Assembly (NCBI GenBank): GCA_963846915.1
Contig: CAWJXV010000004.1
Coordinates: 62,001-126,000 of the forward strand
Source: PALSA-612 sp963846915
Lineage (GTDB): Bacteria; Actinomycetota; Thermoleophilia; Gaiellales; Gaiellaceae
Length of the DNA stretch: 64,000 nt
Direction of reading: 5' to 3'
Below, piece after piece: positions 24,409 through 33,572 of the stretch. The translations under genes were made by a program, and so were the position numbers. The notes below the pieces were generated by a model that searched no databases, was not told where the DNA came from, and worked only from the letters and a program-made list of their open reading frames with translations. Every line of letters starts with the position of its first letter. The first letter of the stretch is position 1.

Positions 24409-24876
24409 CTAAGCGACTTCTCGCAGCCGTCCCGACTCGACCTCGTAGACGAACCCGTGAACGGCATCGGCCGTCAACGACGACTCGCGGACCCGGCGCA
24501 CGCTCTCGCGCACGCTCTCGTCGACGTCCGAGAAGGCGTGGAACGCGAGGTCGGTGCCGAGCTGCTCCTGGAGCGCCTCGTCCGAGAACGTCAGCATGCC
24601 GCAGTCCGAGTGCGCGATGACGAACACTTCCTCGGTCCCGAGCAGGTTGTGGGAGATGACCAGCGAGCGGAGGGCGTCGTCGGTGACGAGACCGCCCGCA
24701 TTGCGGATCACGTGCGCGTCGCCTTCGTCGAGGCTGAGGAACTTGGCCGGGTCGAGTCGCGCGTCCATACAGGTGACGACGGCGAAGCGCCGGCTCGGCG
24801 GCATCGGCAGGTGGCCCTTCTCGAAGGATGCGGCGTACTCCTCGTTGGCAGACAGGAGCTCGTTCTTCCGACTCAT
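24409..24876 (-). CDS. beta-class carbonic anhydrase
   Basis: A 155-residue enzyme that interconverts CO2 and bicarbonate. Zinc ligands are Cys36 in VVTCMDARLDP, His89 and Cys92 in IAHSDCGML. The Asp38/Arg40 dyad (CMDAR) and the loop IRNAGGLVTDDALRSLV are intact. It is short, as in the small actinobacterial subgroup. It diverges from the cold-shock gene at 25058 with a 181-base intergenic region. Confidence 0.9.
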   Translation of the reverse strand: MSRKNELLSANEEYAASFEKGHLPMPPSRRFAVVTCMDARLDPAKFLSLDEGDAHVIRNAGGLVTDDALRSLVISHNLLGTEEVFVIAHSDCGMLTFSDEALQEQLGTDLAFHAFSDVDESVRESVRRVRESSLTADAVHGFVYEVESGRLREVA

Positions 24877-25016
24877 CTCGGCCTCCCCGGGGGTGACTTC
24901 AGAATATGAAGCGGTGAGACTACAAGTTCTGAAGCGTTGAAGCTCGACTTGCTCAGCGTACGCCGCGGCCAGCTAATCTTTGGCGGAAGACGAGAACGAG
25001 TAGCGGTCGTGCCTGG

Positions 25017-25057
25017 CGCCTCCTATACGCGTTCGTTCACAGCGAAGGAGGTGTTTC
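25017..25057 (+). promoter_or_regulatory. cold-shock leader able to mask the ribosome binding site
   Basis: CGCCTCCT (25017-25024) can form eight pairs, one of them G-U, with AGGAGGTG (25046-25053), which is the ribosome binding site of the following cold-shock gene. The loop contains TACGCGTTCG, also found in the leader of the other cold-shock gene (13013-13022). Confidence 0.5.
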
Positions 25058-25267
25058 ATGGCAACCGGAACCGTCAAGTGGTTCAGCGACTCGAAGGGCT
25101 ACGGCTTCATCACGCCCGACGAGGGTGGTGAGGACCTGTTCGTGCATCACAGCGGTATCGACGGCACGGGCTTCAAGACCCTGGCCGAGGGCGCGAAGGT
25201 CGAGTTCACCGCCGAGCAGGGCGCGAAGGGCATGCAGGCGACGAACGTCGTCCCGCTCCAGTCGTAG
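25058..25267 (+). CDS. cold-shock protein, CspA family
   Basis: A 69-residue OB-fold RNA chaperone starting MATGTVKWFSDSKGYGFITP, with RNP1 (KGYGFI) and RNP2 (LFVHH) intact. It is the paralogue of the protein at 12782-12991 and shares its leader element. The ribosome binding site is AAGGAGGTG. A strong hairpin follows the stop codon, and a DEAD-box helicase gene lies downstream in the same direction. The two functions belong together in cold-adapted RNA remodelling. Confidence 0.95.
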   Translation: MATGTVKWFSDSKGYGFITPDEGGEDLFVHHSGIDGTGFKTLAEGAKVEFTAEQGAKGMQATNVVPLQS

Positions 25268-25284
25268 CGATCTCTCGAATTGAC

Positions 25285-25315
25285 GGTCGGCCCGGCGCGC
25301 GCTGCCGGGCCGACC
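25285..25315 (+). terminator. hairpin terminator after the cold-shock gene
   Basis: A perfect 12-bp stem (GGTCGGCCCGGC with GCCGGGCCGACC) and a 7-base loop, 17 bases after the stop codon. No U-run follows, so it may be a partial terminator or an RNA-stabilising structure. Confidence 0.65.
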
Positions 25316-25381
25316 GGGCTCTCTGCTACCGTGGAACACGTTGCGGCAGACCTTGTCGCACGGAGATTGAGCTTCTCGTTC

Positions 25382-25430
25382 CTCCTTCGGGTGTTTCGAG
25401 TCGTCTGATCTCGAACCCCGAACCAAGGAG
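25382..25430 (+). promoter_or_regulatory. structured leader masking the helicase ribosome binding site
   Basis: CTCCTT (25382-25387) pairs with AAGGAG (25425-25430), the ribosome binding site. CGGG (25388-25391) pairs with CCCG (25417-25420), and an inner stem TTCGAG (25395-25400) pairs with CTCGAA (25410-25415). The structure would hide the site as in the cold-shock leaders, although its sequence differs. Confidence 0.45.
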
Positions 25431-25440
25431 TCGAATAGAA

Positions 25441-26616
25441 ATGTCAACTGAGTCTTTCAGCGCGCTCGGCGTGCGCCCACAAGTCGTGGACGCGCTCGCC
25501 GGACGCGGTATCCACACGCCCTTCCCGATCCAGGAGCTCGTCCTGCCGGAGGCGCTCGCCGGTTCCGACGTGCTCGCCAAGTCGCCGACCGGATCCGGCA
25601 AGACGCTCGCCTTCGGCCTCGCGCTCGTCGAGCGAACGACGCCGGGCGGAGTGGCGCCGTCCGCCCTAGTCCTCGTCCCGACGCGGGAGCTCGCGGCCCA
25701 GGTCGCCGAAGAGCTGCGCGGGTCCGCCCGGGCCGCCGGTCTTCGGATCGAGGCCGTCTACGGCGGCGTCCCCGTCGGCCGGCAGGCGAAACAGGCCAGA
25801 GGCGCCGAGATCCTGGTCGCGACCCCGGGTCGCCTCCAGGACCTGAGCGAGCGCGGGCTCGTCTCGCTGAAGCAGATCGAGATCCTCGTCCTCGACGAGG
25901 CCGATCGCATGCTCGACATGGGCTTCCGCCCGCAGGTCGACGCAATCGTGCGCCGGCTGCCCCGCTCACGCCAGACCATGTTCTTCTCGGCGACGCTCGA
26001 CGGCGAGGTCGGCGATCTGGCCCGCGAGTACACGCAGGACCCCTGCCGCTTCGAGTTCGTGCCGCCGCAGGCCGAGGTCGGAGACCCGGTCGTCGACCAC
26101 ACGTTCGTCGCCGTCACGTCCGAGGACAAGCTCGACGTCCTCGCCGAGCACCTCGCCGCCGCGGACGGGCTCTCGCTCGTCTTCGTGCGGACGAAGAGAG
26201 GGGCCGACCGGCTCGCGAGGCGGCTCTCGCAGCGGGACATCCCTGCGGCCGCGATGCACGGCGACATGCCGCAGTCGCGCCGCGAGAAGACGCTCGAGCG
26301 CTTCCGTTCTGGCCGCATCCCGACGCTGGTGGCTACCGAGCTCGCCGCCCGCGGTCTCGACCTGGTCGAAATCACGAACGTGATCAACTTCGATCCCCCC
26401 GCGGACGACACGAGCTATCTCCACCGTGTCGGTCGCACGGGGCGCGCCGGCCGGGGCGGCGCCGGCGTCACGTTCGTCCTACCCGAGCAGCAGGGCGACG
26501 TCAGCCGGGTCGCAGCACGTGCCGGCCGCCGCGACGAGTTCGAGCGCGCCGGCCTCCGACCCGCCTCGCCGCGGCTCGTCTACACGAGCCGCCGGGGCCG
26601 TCGGTCGCGCTGGTAG
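25441..26616 (+). CDS. DEAD-box ATP-dependent RNA helicase
   Basis: A 391-residue helicase core with almost no extensions. Motifs run in order: FPIQELVLPEALAG (Q motif), SPTGSGKT near residue 48, PTRELAAQV, TPGRLQDL, VLDEADRMLDMGF near 150, FFSATLD near 182, then ATELAARGLDL and HRVGRTGRAGR near 328. It unwinds short RNA duplexes; related enzymes act in cold-shock RNA turnover or ribosome assembly. Genes of this kind are usually longer, with a basic tail; here only a short basic end (SRRGRRSRW) remains. The leader can form a hairpin that covers the ribosome binding site. Confidence 0.95.
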   Translation: MSTESFSALGVRPQVVDALAGRGIHTPFPIQELVLPEALAGSDVLAKSPTGSGKTLAFGLALVERTTPGGVAPSALVLVPTRELAAQVAEELRGSARAAGLRIEAVYGGVPVGRQAKQARGAEILVATPGRLQDLSERGLVSLKQIEILVLDEADRMLDMGFRPQVDAIVRRLPRSRQTMFFSATLDGEVGDLAREYTQDPCRFEFVPPQAEVGDPVVDHTFVAVTSEDKLDVLAEHLAAADGLSLVFVRTKRGADRLARRLSQRDIPAAAMHGDMPQSRREKTLERFRSGRIPTLVATELAARGLDLVEITNVINFDPPADDTSYLHRVGRTGRAGRGGAGVTFVLPEQQGDVSRVAARAGRRDEFERAGLRPASPRLVYTSRRGRRSRW

Positions 26617-26655
26617 AGCCGAAGCGTTGCGCCTCGGTATCGGTCGGAGCTAAAA

Positions 26656-27321
26656 TTGACGCTCGTGGATGGTGCGTCGCTCCGAGGCTCTGACAAGCCT
26701 CGTTTGCGCGGCGTCCTCCACGAGTGGGCGTTCTACCTGGCGATTCCGCTGGGTGTCCTCGTCGGGTTCATCGGGGACACGGCGATGGCGAAGGTCGCCG
26801 CCGCCGTGTTCGCCGGAGGCGTCGTGTGCATGTTCGGCGCGAGCGCCCTTTACCACCGCGTGACCTGGTCGCCCCCGTGGCGGCTCTGGTTCCGCCGGCT
26901 CGACCACGCGGGCATCTACGCGATGATCGCCGGCTCGTACACGCCGTTCGGTCTGCTGGTGCTCTCCGGTGACTGGAGGATCGTCGTGCTTGCGATCGTC
27001 TGGGCCGGCGCGGGGGCGGCGATCCTGACCCGGATGCTCTGGGCACGGCCGCCGCGGTGGCTGCCGGTCCTGATCGGCGGCGCCCTCGGCTGGGTCGGCA
27101 TCGTCGTCTTCCCGCAGCTGATCACGAAGACCGGGATCCTCGCCTCGATGCTCGTGCTCGCCGGAGGGCTCTGCTACACGCTCGGCGGCATCGTCTACGC
27201 GCGGCGCCGGCCGGACCCGTTCCCGACGGTGTTCGGATACCACGAGCTGTTCCACGCGCTCGTCATCGCGGCCGTCGCGCTCCAGTACACGGTCGTCGCC
27301 GCCTTCGTCCTCCCGAGCTGA
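26656..27321 (+). CDS. hemolysin III / PAQR family membrane protein
   Basis: A 221-residue protein with seven hydrophobic segments. Family motifs are GASALYHRVTW (SxLYH, with the conserved histidine), RLDHAGIYAMIAGSYTPF (DHxxI and GxYTP) and the C-terminal FGYHELFHALV (HexxH). These conserved His and Asp residues are proposed to form a metal site. Despite the name, haemolytic activity is not established for this group. The start is uncertain: TTG at 26656 or GTG at 26665. Confidence 0.9.
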   Translation: MTLVDGASLRGSDKPRLRGVLHEWAFYLAIPLGVLVGFIGDTAMAKVAAAVFAGGVVCMFGASALYHRVTWSPPWRLWFRRLDHAGIYAMIAGSYTPFGLLVLSGDWRIVVLAIVWAGAGAAILTRMLWARPPRWLPVLIGGALGWVGIVVFPQLITKTGILASMLVLAGGLCYTLGGIVYARRRPDPFPTVFGYHELFHALVIAAVALQYTVVAAFVLPS

Positions 27322-27338
27322 GCCGGCCAAGACGCCGA

Positions 27339-28112
27339 TCAGAGCGTGCGCTGGTAGGCGCGGAACGTCCAGGTCGCGAACGCCGTCGTGAAGACGGTGA
27401 GCACGAGCAGGTAGAGCACGTGCAGCCCGATCGAGCCCCAGTCGGTGCCGGGCAGGACGGCCTCCCGGGCGGCGATGACGCCCCAGTTCAGCGGGTTGAA
27501 GCGGGTCGTGACCTGCATCCAGTACGGCATCTGCGCCGTCGCGAGCAGCGTCGACGAGAGGAAGAGCAGCGGTAGCCCGATGAAGTTGGCGAGGGCGATC
27601 ATCGTCGCCTCGCGGCGGGTCATCAGCGCGATGCCCTGCGAGATGCCGGCGAAGGGCATGGTGACGAGCATCGCCACAGCGATCACCACGAGCCAGCCGA
27701 CCGCGCCCTCGTTGACGCGGACGCCGAGGACGAGCGCGACGAGCAGGATCACGAGCGCCTGGATCCCCGCGGTCAGCGCAGCGCGGACGATCTGCGAGAG
27801 GACGAGCGAGAGGCGGCTGGCCGGCGTGGCCAGGAACCGCTCGACGACCTTGCGCTTGAGGTCGTCGATCATCCCCATGCCGCTCCAGGTCGCGCCGAAG
27901 AAGGCGTTCATGATCACGATCGCGGGCGCGAGGAACGTGATGTAGGACGTCGTCCCGAATCCGCCGAGGTGGACGACGCGCCTGAACAGCTGGCCGTAGA
28001 GGACGAGCCAGATCATCGGCTGGATCAGGAGCAGCGCGATCCAGATCGGCTCGCGCGCCAGGTTACGCGCCTGGCGCACGACCATGAACCACGTGTGCCG
28101 GAGCACGGTCAC
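27339..28112 (-). CDS. ABC-2 type transporter permease (DrrB-like)
   Basis: A 257-residue permease with about six membrane helices: FMVVRQARNLAREPIWIALL at the cytoplasmic entry, then LLIQPMIWLVLYGQLF, ITFLAPAIVIMNAFFGATWS and a C-terminal hydrophobic segment. The ABC-2 signature region RFNPLNWGVIAAREAVL is present. The GTG start at 28112 overlaps the stop of the ATPase gene (GTGTGA), which makes a coupled exporter. Homology is to daunorubicin-resistance-type exporters of drugs or lipids; the real substrate is unknown. Confidence 0.9.
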   Translation of the reverse strand: MTVLRHTWFMVVRQARNLAREPIWIALLLIQPMIWLVLYGQLFRRVVHLGGFGTTSYITFLAPAIVIMNAFFGATWSGMGMIDDLKRKVVERFLATPASRLSLVLSQIVRAALTAGIQALVILLVALVLGVRVNEGAVGWLVVIAVAMLVTMPFAGISQGIALMTRREATMIALANFIGLPLLFLSSTLLATAQMPYWMQVTTRFNPLNWGVIAAREAVLPGTDWGSIGLHVLYLLVLTVFTTAFATWTFRAYQRTL

Positions 28113-29065
28113 ACCGTCTCCCCCTCGTCGGCTGCGAACTCGCGGCCGGTGTAGTGGAGGTAGACGTCGTCCAGCGAGGGCCGGTGCGAGGTCACCGCCT
28201 CGACGGCGATGTCGGCCCCGTCGAGCGCCGAGAGGATGCCCGGGATGGCACGGGCGCCGCTCTCGACACGCGTGCGAAGCGATCGACCCTCGAGCGCCGC
28301 CTCGTGCACGCCGGCGATCTCGCGCACGACCTCGACCGCCCTCGGGCCGGCGCCGTCCGAGAGCTCGACGATCACGGCTTCGCCGCGCAGCGTCTGCTTC
28401 AGCGCCTCGGGCGTGCCCTCGACGACGATCCGGCCCCGGCTCACGATCGCCAGCCGGTCGGCGAGCACGTCGGCCTCCTCGAGGTAGTGCGTGGTCAGGA
28501 GGATCGTCAGCGTCTCCAGGCGCGCCAGGTTGCCGAGCTCCGCCCACAGCGCCACCCGCGCCTCGGGGTCGAGGCCCGTCGTCGGCTCGTCGAGGAAAAG
28601 CACGGGCGGCGAGTGGACGAGCCCGAGCGCGATGTCGAGGCGCCGCTTCATCCCGCCGGAGTACCCGCTGACGACGCGGTTGGCGGCGTCCGACAGCCCC
28701 ATCAGCTCGAGCAGGGTGTCCACCCGGCTCCTGAGCTTCGCGCCGCCGAGGCCCTGGATTCTGCCCTGCAGCGTCAGGTTCTCGCGGCCGGTCGCATACG
28801 TGTCGATCCCCGACTCCTGCGCGACGTAGCCGAACCGGCGGCGGACCTCGCCCGGCTCGCGGAGTACGTCCTTGCCCGCGATCTCGGCTCGCCCGGCGTC
28901 GGGCCGCGTCAGCGTCGCGAGGACGCGGACGGTGGTCGACTTCCCCGCCCCGTTCGGGCCGAGCAGGCCGAAGACTTCGCCCTCGTGCACGACGAAGGAG
29001 ACGCCGGCCAGCGCCTGCACCTCTCCGTAGCGCTTCTCGAGCCCCTCGACGGCGATCGCGTCCAC
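28109..29065 (-). CDS. ABC transporter ATP-binding protein (DrrA-like)
   Basis: A 318-residue ATPase: Walker A GPNGAGKST near residue 36, signature SGGMKRRLD near 134, Walker B PVLFLDEPTT with the catalytic glutamate, and TTHYLEEAD with the switch histidine. A C-terminal extension (about 225-318) ending RPSLDDVYLHYTGREF is characteristic of DrrA-type subunits. The GTG start at 29065 gives MDAIAVEGLEKRYGEVQAL. It is coupled to the permease gene immediately downstream. Confidence 0.95.
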   Translation of the reverse strand: MDAIAVEGLEKRYGEVQALAGVSFVVHEGEVFGLLGPNGAGKSTTVRVLATLTRPDAGRAEIAGKDVLREPGEVRRRFGYVAQESGIDTYATGRENLTLQGRIQGLGGAKLRSRVDTLLELMGLSDAANRVVSGYSGGMKRRLDIALGLVHSPPVLFLDEPTTGLDPEARVALWAELGNLARLETLTILLTTHYLEEADVLADRLAIVSRGRIVVEGTPEALKQTLRGEAVIVELSDGAGPRAVEVVREIAGVHEAALEGRSLRTRVESGARAIPGILSALDGADIAVEAVTSHRPSLDDVYLHYTGREFAADEGETV

Positions 29066-29096
29066 GCATCGAGCCTAGCGGCCCGTTGGGCGGTCG

Positions 29097-30170
29097 TCAG
29101 CCGCGGGAGACGGTCATCACCGTGCCGTCCGGGGCGACGCGCCGGATATCGCCGGACGCCAGCGACTCGACGACGTAGACGGCGCCGCCGGGCGCGAGCC
29201 GTAGGTCGTACGGATCGTCGAAGACGGGGCCGACCAGGCCGAGCCGCGCGCCCGTTGCGCTCAGGTGGACGACACGGTTCGTGGCACCATCGACGACGTA
29301 GACCGTGCCGTCCGCGGCCACGTCCATTCCGCGCGGGGTCGCGAGCGACGCGAAGGTCGAGATCGCTCCCGTGGCCGGGGCAATCCGCAGGATCCGGTGG
29401 TTGCCGGTGTCCGCCACCAGCACCGAGCCGTCGCGGGCGATCGCGATCCCGTGCGGGCCGGACAGTTGCGCCTTCGGGGCGACGCGCACCGGCGTTCCAT
29501 TCCCGCCGCCGAGCACGAAGATCGCCTTGTCGGTCGCGAACCAGACGTCGCCGTTCGGCGCGACGGTGATCGGGCCGATGTCGAGATCGGCCGAGGCGAC
29601 CTTGGCCGGAGCGTTGGTTCCGTCGATCCGCAGGAGGGTCGGCCCGTCGGTCACGAACACGTTTCCCGAGGGCGCGCGCCGGACTGCGTACGGCTTCGCG
29701 AAGGCGGCGATCTGGGTGACGCGCCCGGCAGGCGATATGCGTACCAGCCGACGGAGTCCGTTCTCGACGAGCAGGAGGGAGCCGCCTGGCTCGACGTCGA
29801 CGGAGGTCGGCCACACGAACCTGAGCGCGACCGGCGCTACCTTCCGCACCTGGACCGCGCCGAGCCTCGACGTCGAGCCTGCCGCGAGCGCGGTGAGCGT
29901 CCAGCGGCCTGCCGCCGGAAACGCGAGTCGCGCGCGGTACGCGCCGTGACCGCCCGTTGCGCGGACGCCGATCCGCTTCGGGCCGCTCGCCGTGATGCGC
30001 ACGACGCCGGCGAAGGAGCTCGGGCTGACCGAGAGCCTCGCCGTCCAGACGCGGCCTACCGTCAGCGCCGGGCGCGCGCCGACGAGTGATACGCGCGGGC
30101 CGTCCGCGGCGAAGGCGCTCCAGGCTGCCGCGAGGCTCGCAGTCGCGGCGAGAAGGGCAATTCGCTTCAT
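29097..30170 (-). CDS. exported NHL-repeat / beta-propeller protein
   Basis: A 357-residue protein with a signal peptide (MKRIALLAATASLAAAWSAF). Residues about 25-110 look like a small beta-sandwich. Residues about 115-355 form NHL- or SMP-30-like propeller blades with repeated GPHGIAIARDGSVLVADTGN, PRGMDVAADGTVYVVDG and DPYDLRLAPGGAVYVVE patterns. Such propellers bind ligands or act as lactonases; no catalytic metal set is clear here. It diverges from the ArsR-like regulator gene across 49 bases. Confidence 0.85.
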   Translation of the reverse strand: MKRIALLAATASLAAAWSAFAADGPRVSLVGARPALTVGRVWTARLSVSPSSFAGVVRITASGPKRIGVRATGGHGAYRARLAFPAAGRWTLTALAAGSTSRLGAVQVRKVAPVALRFVWPTSVDVEPGGSLLLVENGLRRLVRISPAGRVTQIAAFAKPYAVRRAPSGNVFVTDGPTLLRIDGTNAPAKVASADLDIGPITVAPNGDVWFATDKAIFVLGGGNGTPVRVAPKAQLSGPHGIAIARDGSVLVADTGNHRILRIAPATGAISTFASLATPRGMDVAADGTVYVVDGATNRVVHLSATGARLGLVGPVFDDPYDLRLAPGGAVYVVESLASGDIRRVAPDGTVMTVSRG

Positions 30171-30219
30171 GCCAGCTCGGACGCCCGGCTGTCTCTATCG
30201 TTTGCAAAGGAATTTTCCA

Positions 30220-30762
30220 TTGACCGGCACCAAGGCAACGCGAAGCATGATGTGGGCGCTCGCCCATCCGATCCGCTTCCGGATCTGGGAGCTCCTGCGT
30301 GAAGGCCCCGCGACCGCATCGCAGCTCGGTCGGCGCCTCGACGAGTCGCGGGGTCTGCTCAGCTACCACCTGCGGGTCCTTGCCCGGGCGAGCGCGATCG
30401 TCGAGGACGTGGACCAGGGCACGAGACGCGAGCGCTGGTGGCGCCGGCAGGACGTGCCGGCCGTGGTGCCGATCCCGTCCGATCCCGAGGGCCGCGCGAT
30501 CGACAGACGCCTGCTCGCGACGCTGTTCGCACGTCAGGAGGACGTGCGAGGGCGTTTCGTCACGAGCGCGGTGAGCGACGAGTGGCAGGAGAACGCTTTC
30601 GTCGGGAACTGGTACGTCGACCTGACCCCGGAGGAGGCCTACGAGCTCGGCCGCCGCCTGTTCCTGATCGTCGACCAGCTACGGGGTAGGAAGGCAGCCT
30701 CGCCGGGCGCCGAACAGACGCTCGTCTCGGTCAGCGTCCTGCCCGTGCTCGAACGTGACTGA
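30220..30762 (+). CDS. ArsR-like winged-helix regulator
   Basis: A 180-residue protein with a helix-turn-helix at the N-terminus: MMWALAHPIRFRIWELLREG, ATASQLGRRLDESRGLLSYH, LRVLARASAIVED. The C-terminal part (FVGNWYVDLTPEEAYELGRR) is a helical effector-like region. The TTG at 30220 is chosen as start because AAGGA lies nine bases upstream. An in-frame ATG at 30169 overlaps the start of the divergent NHL-protein gene and has no ribosome binding site. The divergent arrangement suggests it may control that gene. Confidence 0.75.
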   Translation: MTGTKATRSMMWALAHPIRFRIWELLREGPATASQLGRRLDESRGLLSYHLRVLARASAIVEDVDQGTRRERWWRRQDVPAVVPIPSDPEGRAIDRRLLATLFARQEDVRGRFVTSAVSDEWQENAFVGNWYVDLTPEEAYELGRRLFLIVDQLRGRKAASPGAEQTLVSVSVLPVLERD

Positions 30763-30812
30763 TTTCACGTAAGGTTCCGGAAGGCTCGTGGCGTTCTTCC
30801 GTGGGGGGAAGT

Positions 30813-31004
30813 GTGGAGTCGAATCGGATCGAGATCGAATCGGAGGCGTGGTACCGCGCGGTCGCCGAGGGTCGGCTTCCCGCCGTGAGCGATCGTGGGC
30901 CTGCGGGCGCACCGTTCGGGCCGGCGACGCCGGCGCTCGGGCAGGGGCCTGCCTATCCGTACGGAATCGGGTCGTCGCCGCTGTTCGGCTCTGACCAGCG
31001 CTGA
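30813..31004 (+). CDS. small hypothetical protein
   Basis: A 63-residue frame with a GTG start after GGGGGGAAGT, beginning MESNRIEIESEAWYRAVAEG and then rich in Gly, Pro and Ala, ending with GIGSSPLFGSDQR. The acidic helical start and the strong ribosome binding site favour a real gene. No family is recognised. Confidence 0.4.
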   Translation: MESNRIEIESEAWYRAVAEGRLPAVSDRGPAGAPFGPATPALGQGPAYPYGIGSSPLFGSDQR

Positions 31005-31032
31005 TTCGAGCGGAGCTCCCGGCCGGTCGCCC

Positions 31033-33561
31033 ATGACGGCGCCCGTGCGCGATCTCCCGTCGGGCACCGTCACCTTCCTGTTCACCGACATCGAGGGCTC
31101 GACGAGGCTCCTCGACGCGTTGGGCGCGGGGGCCTACGCCGACGCCCTGGCCGAGCACCGGCAGGCGCTCCGCGAGGCATTCGCCCGGCACGGCGGCGTC
31201 GAGGTGGACACGCAGGGAGACGCGTTCTTCTACGCGTTCCCGACGGCTCCCGGCGCCCTGCGGGCAGCCGCCGAGGGCCAGGAGGCGCTCGTGTCCGGCC
31301 CGATCCGCGTGCGTATGGGCATCCACACGGGCACGCCGCACGTGGGCTTGGAGGGGTACGTGGGCGCGGACGTGCACCGCGCCGCCCGGATCGCCGCCGC
31401 GGCGCACGGCGGCCAGGTGGTGATCTCGGCCTCGACCGCGACGCTCGTCGGGCCGGGCTCCGTTCGCGACCTCGGCGACCACCGACTCAAGGACCTGAGC
31501 GCGGCCGAACGGCTCTACCAGCTCGGCGAGGGCGAATTCCCGCCGCTTCGGAGCCTGCACCGGACGAACCTGCCGGTGCCGTCGACGCCCTTCCTCGGCC
31601 GCGAGCGGGAGCTCGCCGAGGTGGGCGCGCTCCTCGCCGCGCCTGCGACCCGCCTGCTGACGCTGACCGGCCCGGGCGGCTCGGGCAAGTCGCGCCTGTC
31701 GCTCCAGTCGGCTGCGCTCGCGTCCGACGGCTTCCCCGACGGCGTCTGGTGGGTGCCGCTCGCGTCGGTTCTCGACCCGGAGCTCGTGCTCGACGCGGCG
31801 GCGCGGGCGCTCGAGGGCTCGGGCGATCTCGCAGCCCAGATCGGGAACAAGCGTGTGCTGCTGCTCCTCGACAACTTCGAGCAGGTGGTGGAGGCGGCCG
31901 GGGCCATCGCCGAGGTGCTCGCGGCCTGCCCGAATCTCGTCCTGCTCGTGACGAGCCGCGAGCCGCTGCGCCTGACCGGAGAGCAGGAGTACCCGGTGCC
32001 GCCGTTCGCGCACGAGGAGGCGGTCGGCTTCTTCCTCGCCCGGGCCAGGTCGGTCGATCCCGGCTTCGAGGCCGACGCGGACGTCTCGGCGATCTGCCGC
32101 CGCCTCGACGACCTCCCGCTCGCGCTCGAGCTCGCCGCCGCGCGGGTGAAGGCGCTCACGACGGCGCAGCTCCTGGAACGGCTCGAGGAGCGGCTGCCGC
32201 TCCTCACCGGCGGCGCCCGCGACCTGCCGGAGCGCCAGCGCACGCTGCGCGCGACGATCGACTGGTCGTACCAGCTGCTCACGGAGGAGGAGCAGCGCGT
32301 GTTCCGCGCAGCTCGGCGTGTTCGTGGGCGGCTGCACGCTGAGGCCGCCGAGGAGCGTGGCCGGTGCCGACCTGGACACGCTCGAGTCGCTCCTCGACAA
32401 GAGCCTGCTCCGGCGTACGGGCGAGCGCTACTGGATGCTCGAGACGATCCGCGAGTACGCGGTCGAGCGGCTGCGCGACGAGGGCGGGGCGGCACGACGC
32501 AGGCTGCCGGCGGCACGCCGAGTTCTTCCTCGCTCTGGCCGAGTCGGCGAACCTGACCGCCGACGTCCTCGATCGTCGCAGCCCCGCCACGAGCTCGTGA
32601 CGGCCCGACGCAGACAACCTGCGGGCGGCCTTCGACCGGTCGGTGGCCCTGGGGAGACGTCGAGCTCGCGTGCTCGATCGCGGTCGCGCTCGAGCAGTTC
32701 TGGGTCACGACGAGTCCGCACGAAGGTGCGAGGAGGCTGGCCGAGCTGCTGGAGACGGGAGGCGGAGCTGCCGCCGCGGCTTCGCGCGCGCGCGCTGCGA
32801 GTCCGCGGCGGAACGAATTACATCGCCGGCAACTTCGAGACGCCAGCCGGTGGCACGCGGAGGCGCTGGCGCCTTCCGCGAGCTCGAGTGACGAGCCTGC
32901 GATCTCGCACATGTTGTTTCGCCTCGCGGTCGAAGCCGGTCGCGCGCGGCGACCCGGAACGAGCCCGCGCTCTCTGCCGCGAGAGCCTCGAGCCTCCACC
33001 ACAGCGTGTCCGGGTGAGGCACAGATGCTCGTGGCTGCTCGGCGGACATCGCCTTCCAGGAGGGGCGCCTGGAGGAAGCCTTCGACCTGCTCGAGCGGAG
33101 CGCGCGTCAGGCCGGCGAGGTGGGTTTCGTCTGGTGGCAGCTTCGGGCGCTCTTGAGCTACGCCGAGTACGCGATCGCTCGTAGAGAAGCCCGACGTCGC
33201 GCGGCGCCCGCGCATGAGGGCCTCGAGCTCTGCCCGGTCAGATCGACGACCGGCAGCATCGGCATGGTATTCGGCCTTGCTCTGCAAGCGTGGCTGGCCG
33301 CCGTGCAGGGTCGGCCGGAGGACAGCGGACGTCCTCTGGGGAGCGGCGGAGGCAGCGGCCGGCCGCGCGCCGGTCGGACACTGGGAGCACGAGCGCGACA
33401 CCTACGAGGCTCGGATCGTCACCGACACGCCGGAGTTCGAGCACGGCCGCGAACGAGGACGGCGGCTCTCGCTCGAGCAGGCGATCGACGAGGCGCTCGC
33501 GATGAGTTCCGCGCCGGAGGCCGGTCAAACGAGCATGCACACCCCCGACGACGGCACGTAG
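31033..33561 (+). pseudogene. class III cyclase / ATPase / helical-repeat regulator broken by several frameshifts
   Basis: The first part, from ATG 31033 (MTAPVRDLPSGTVTFLFTDI), is intact to about 32310. It has a class III cyclase domain with metal aspartates (FLFTDIEGSTRLL and VDTQGDAFFYAF) and an ATPase domain with Walker A TGPGGSGKS and VLLLLDNFEQV. After EEEQRVFRA the homologous sequence (QLGVFVGGCTL and DLDTLESLLDKSLLRR) continues in the next frame. It then shifts again near 32490 (AEFFLALAESANLTADV) and several more times before a family-like C-terminus ending near 33561 (FEHGRERGRRLSLEQAIDEA). Every segment is still well conserved, so either decay is very recent or the assembly has indels. 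Confidence 0.75.
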
Positions 33562-33572
33562 CATTGGCCGGA

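Noticed and set aside
30679..32400. 573-codon minus-strand frame
   Set aside because: Antisense to the class III cyclase and ATPase domains.
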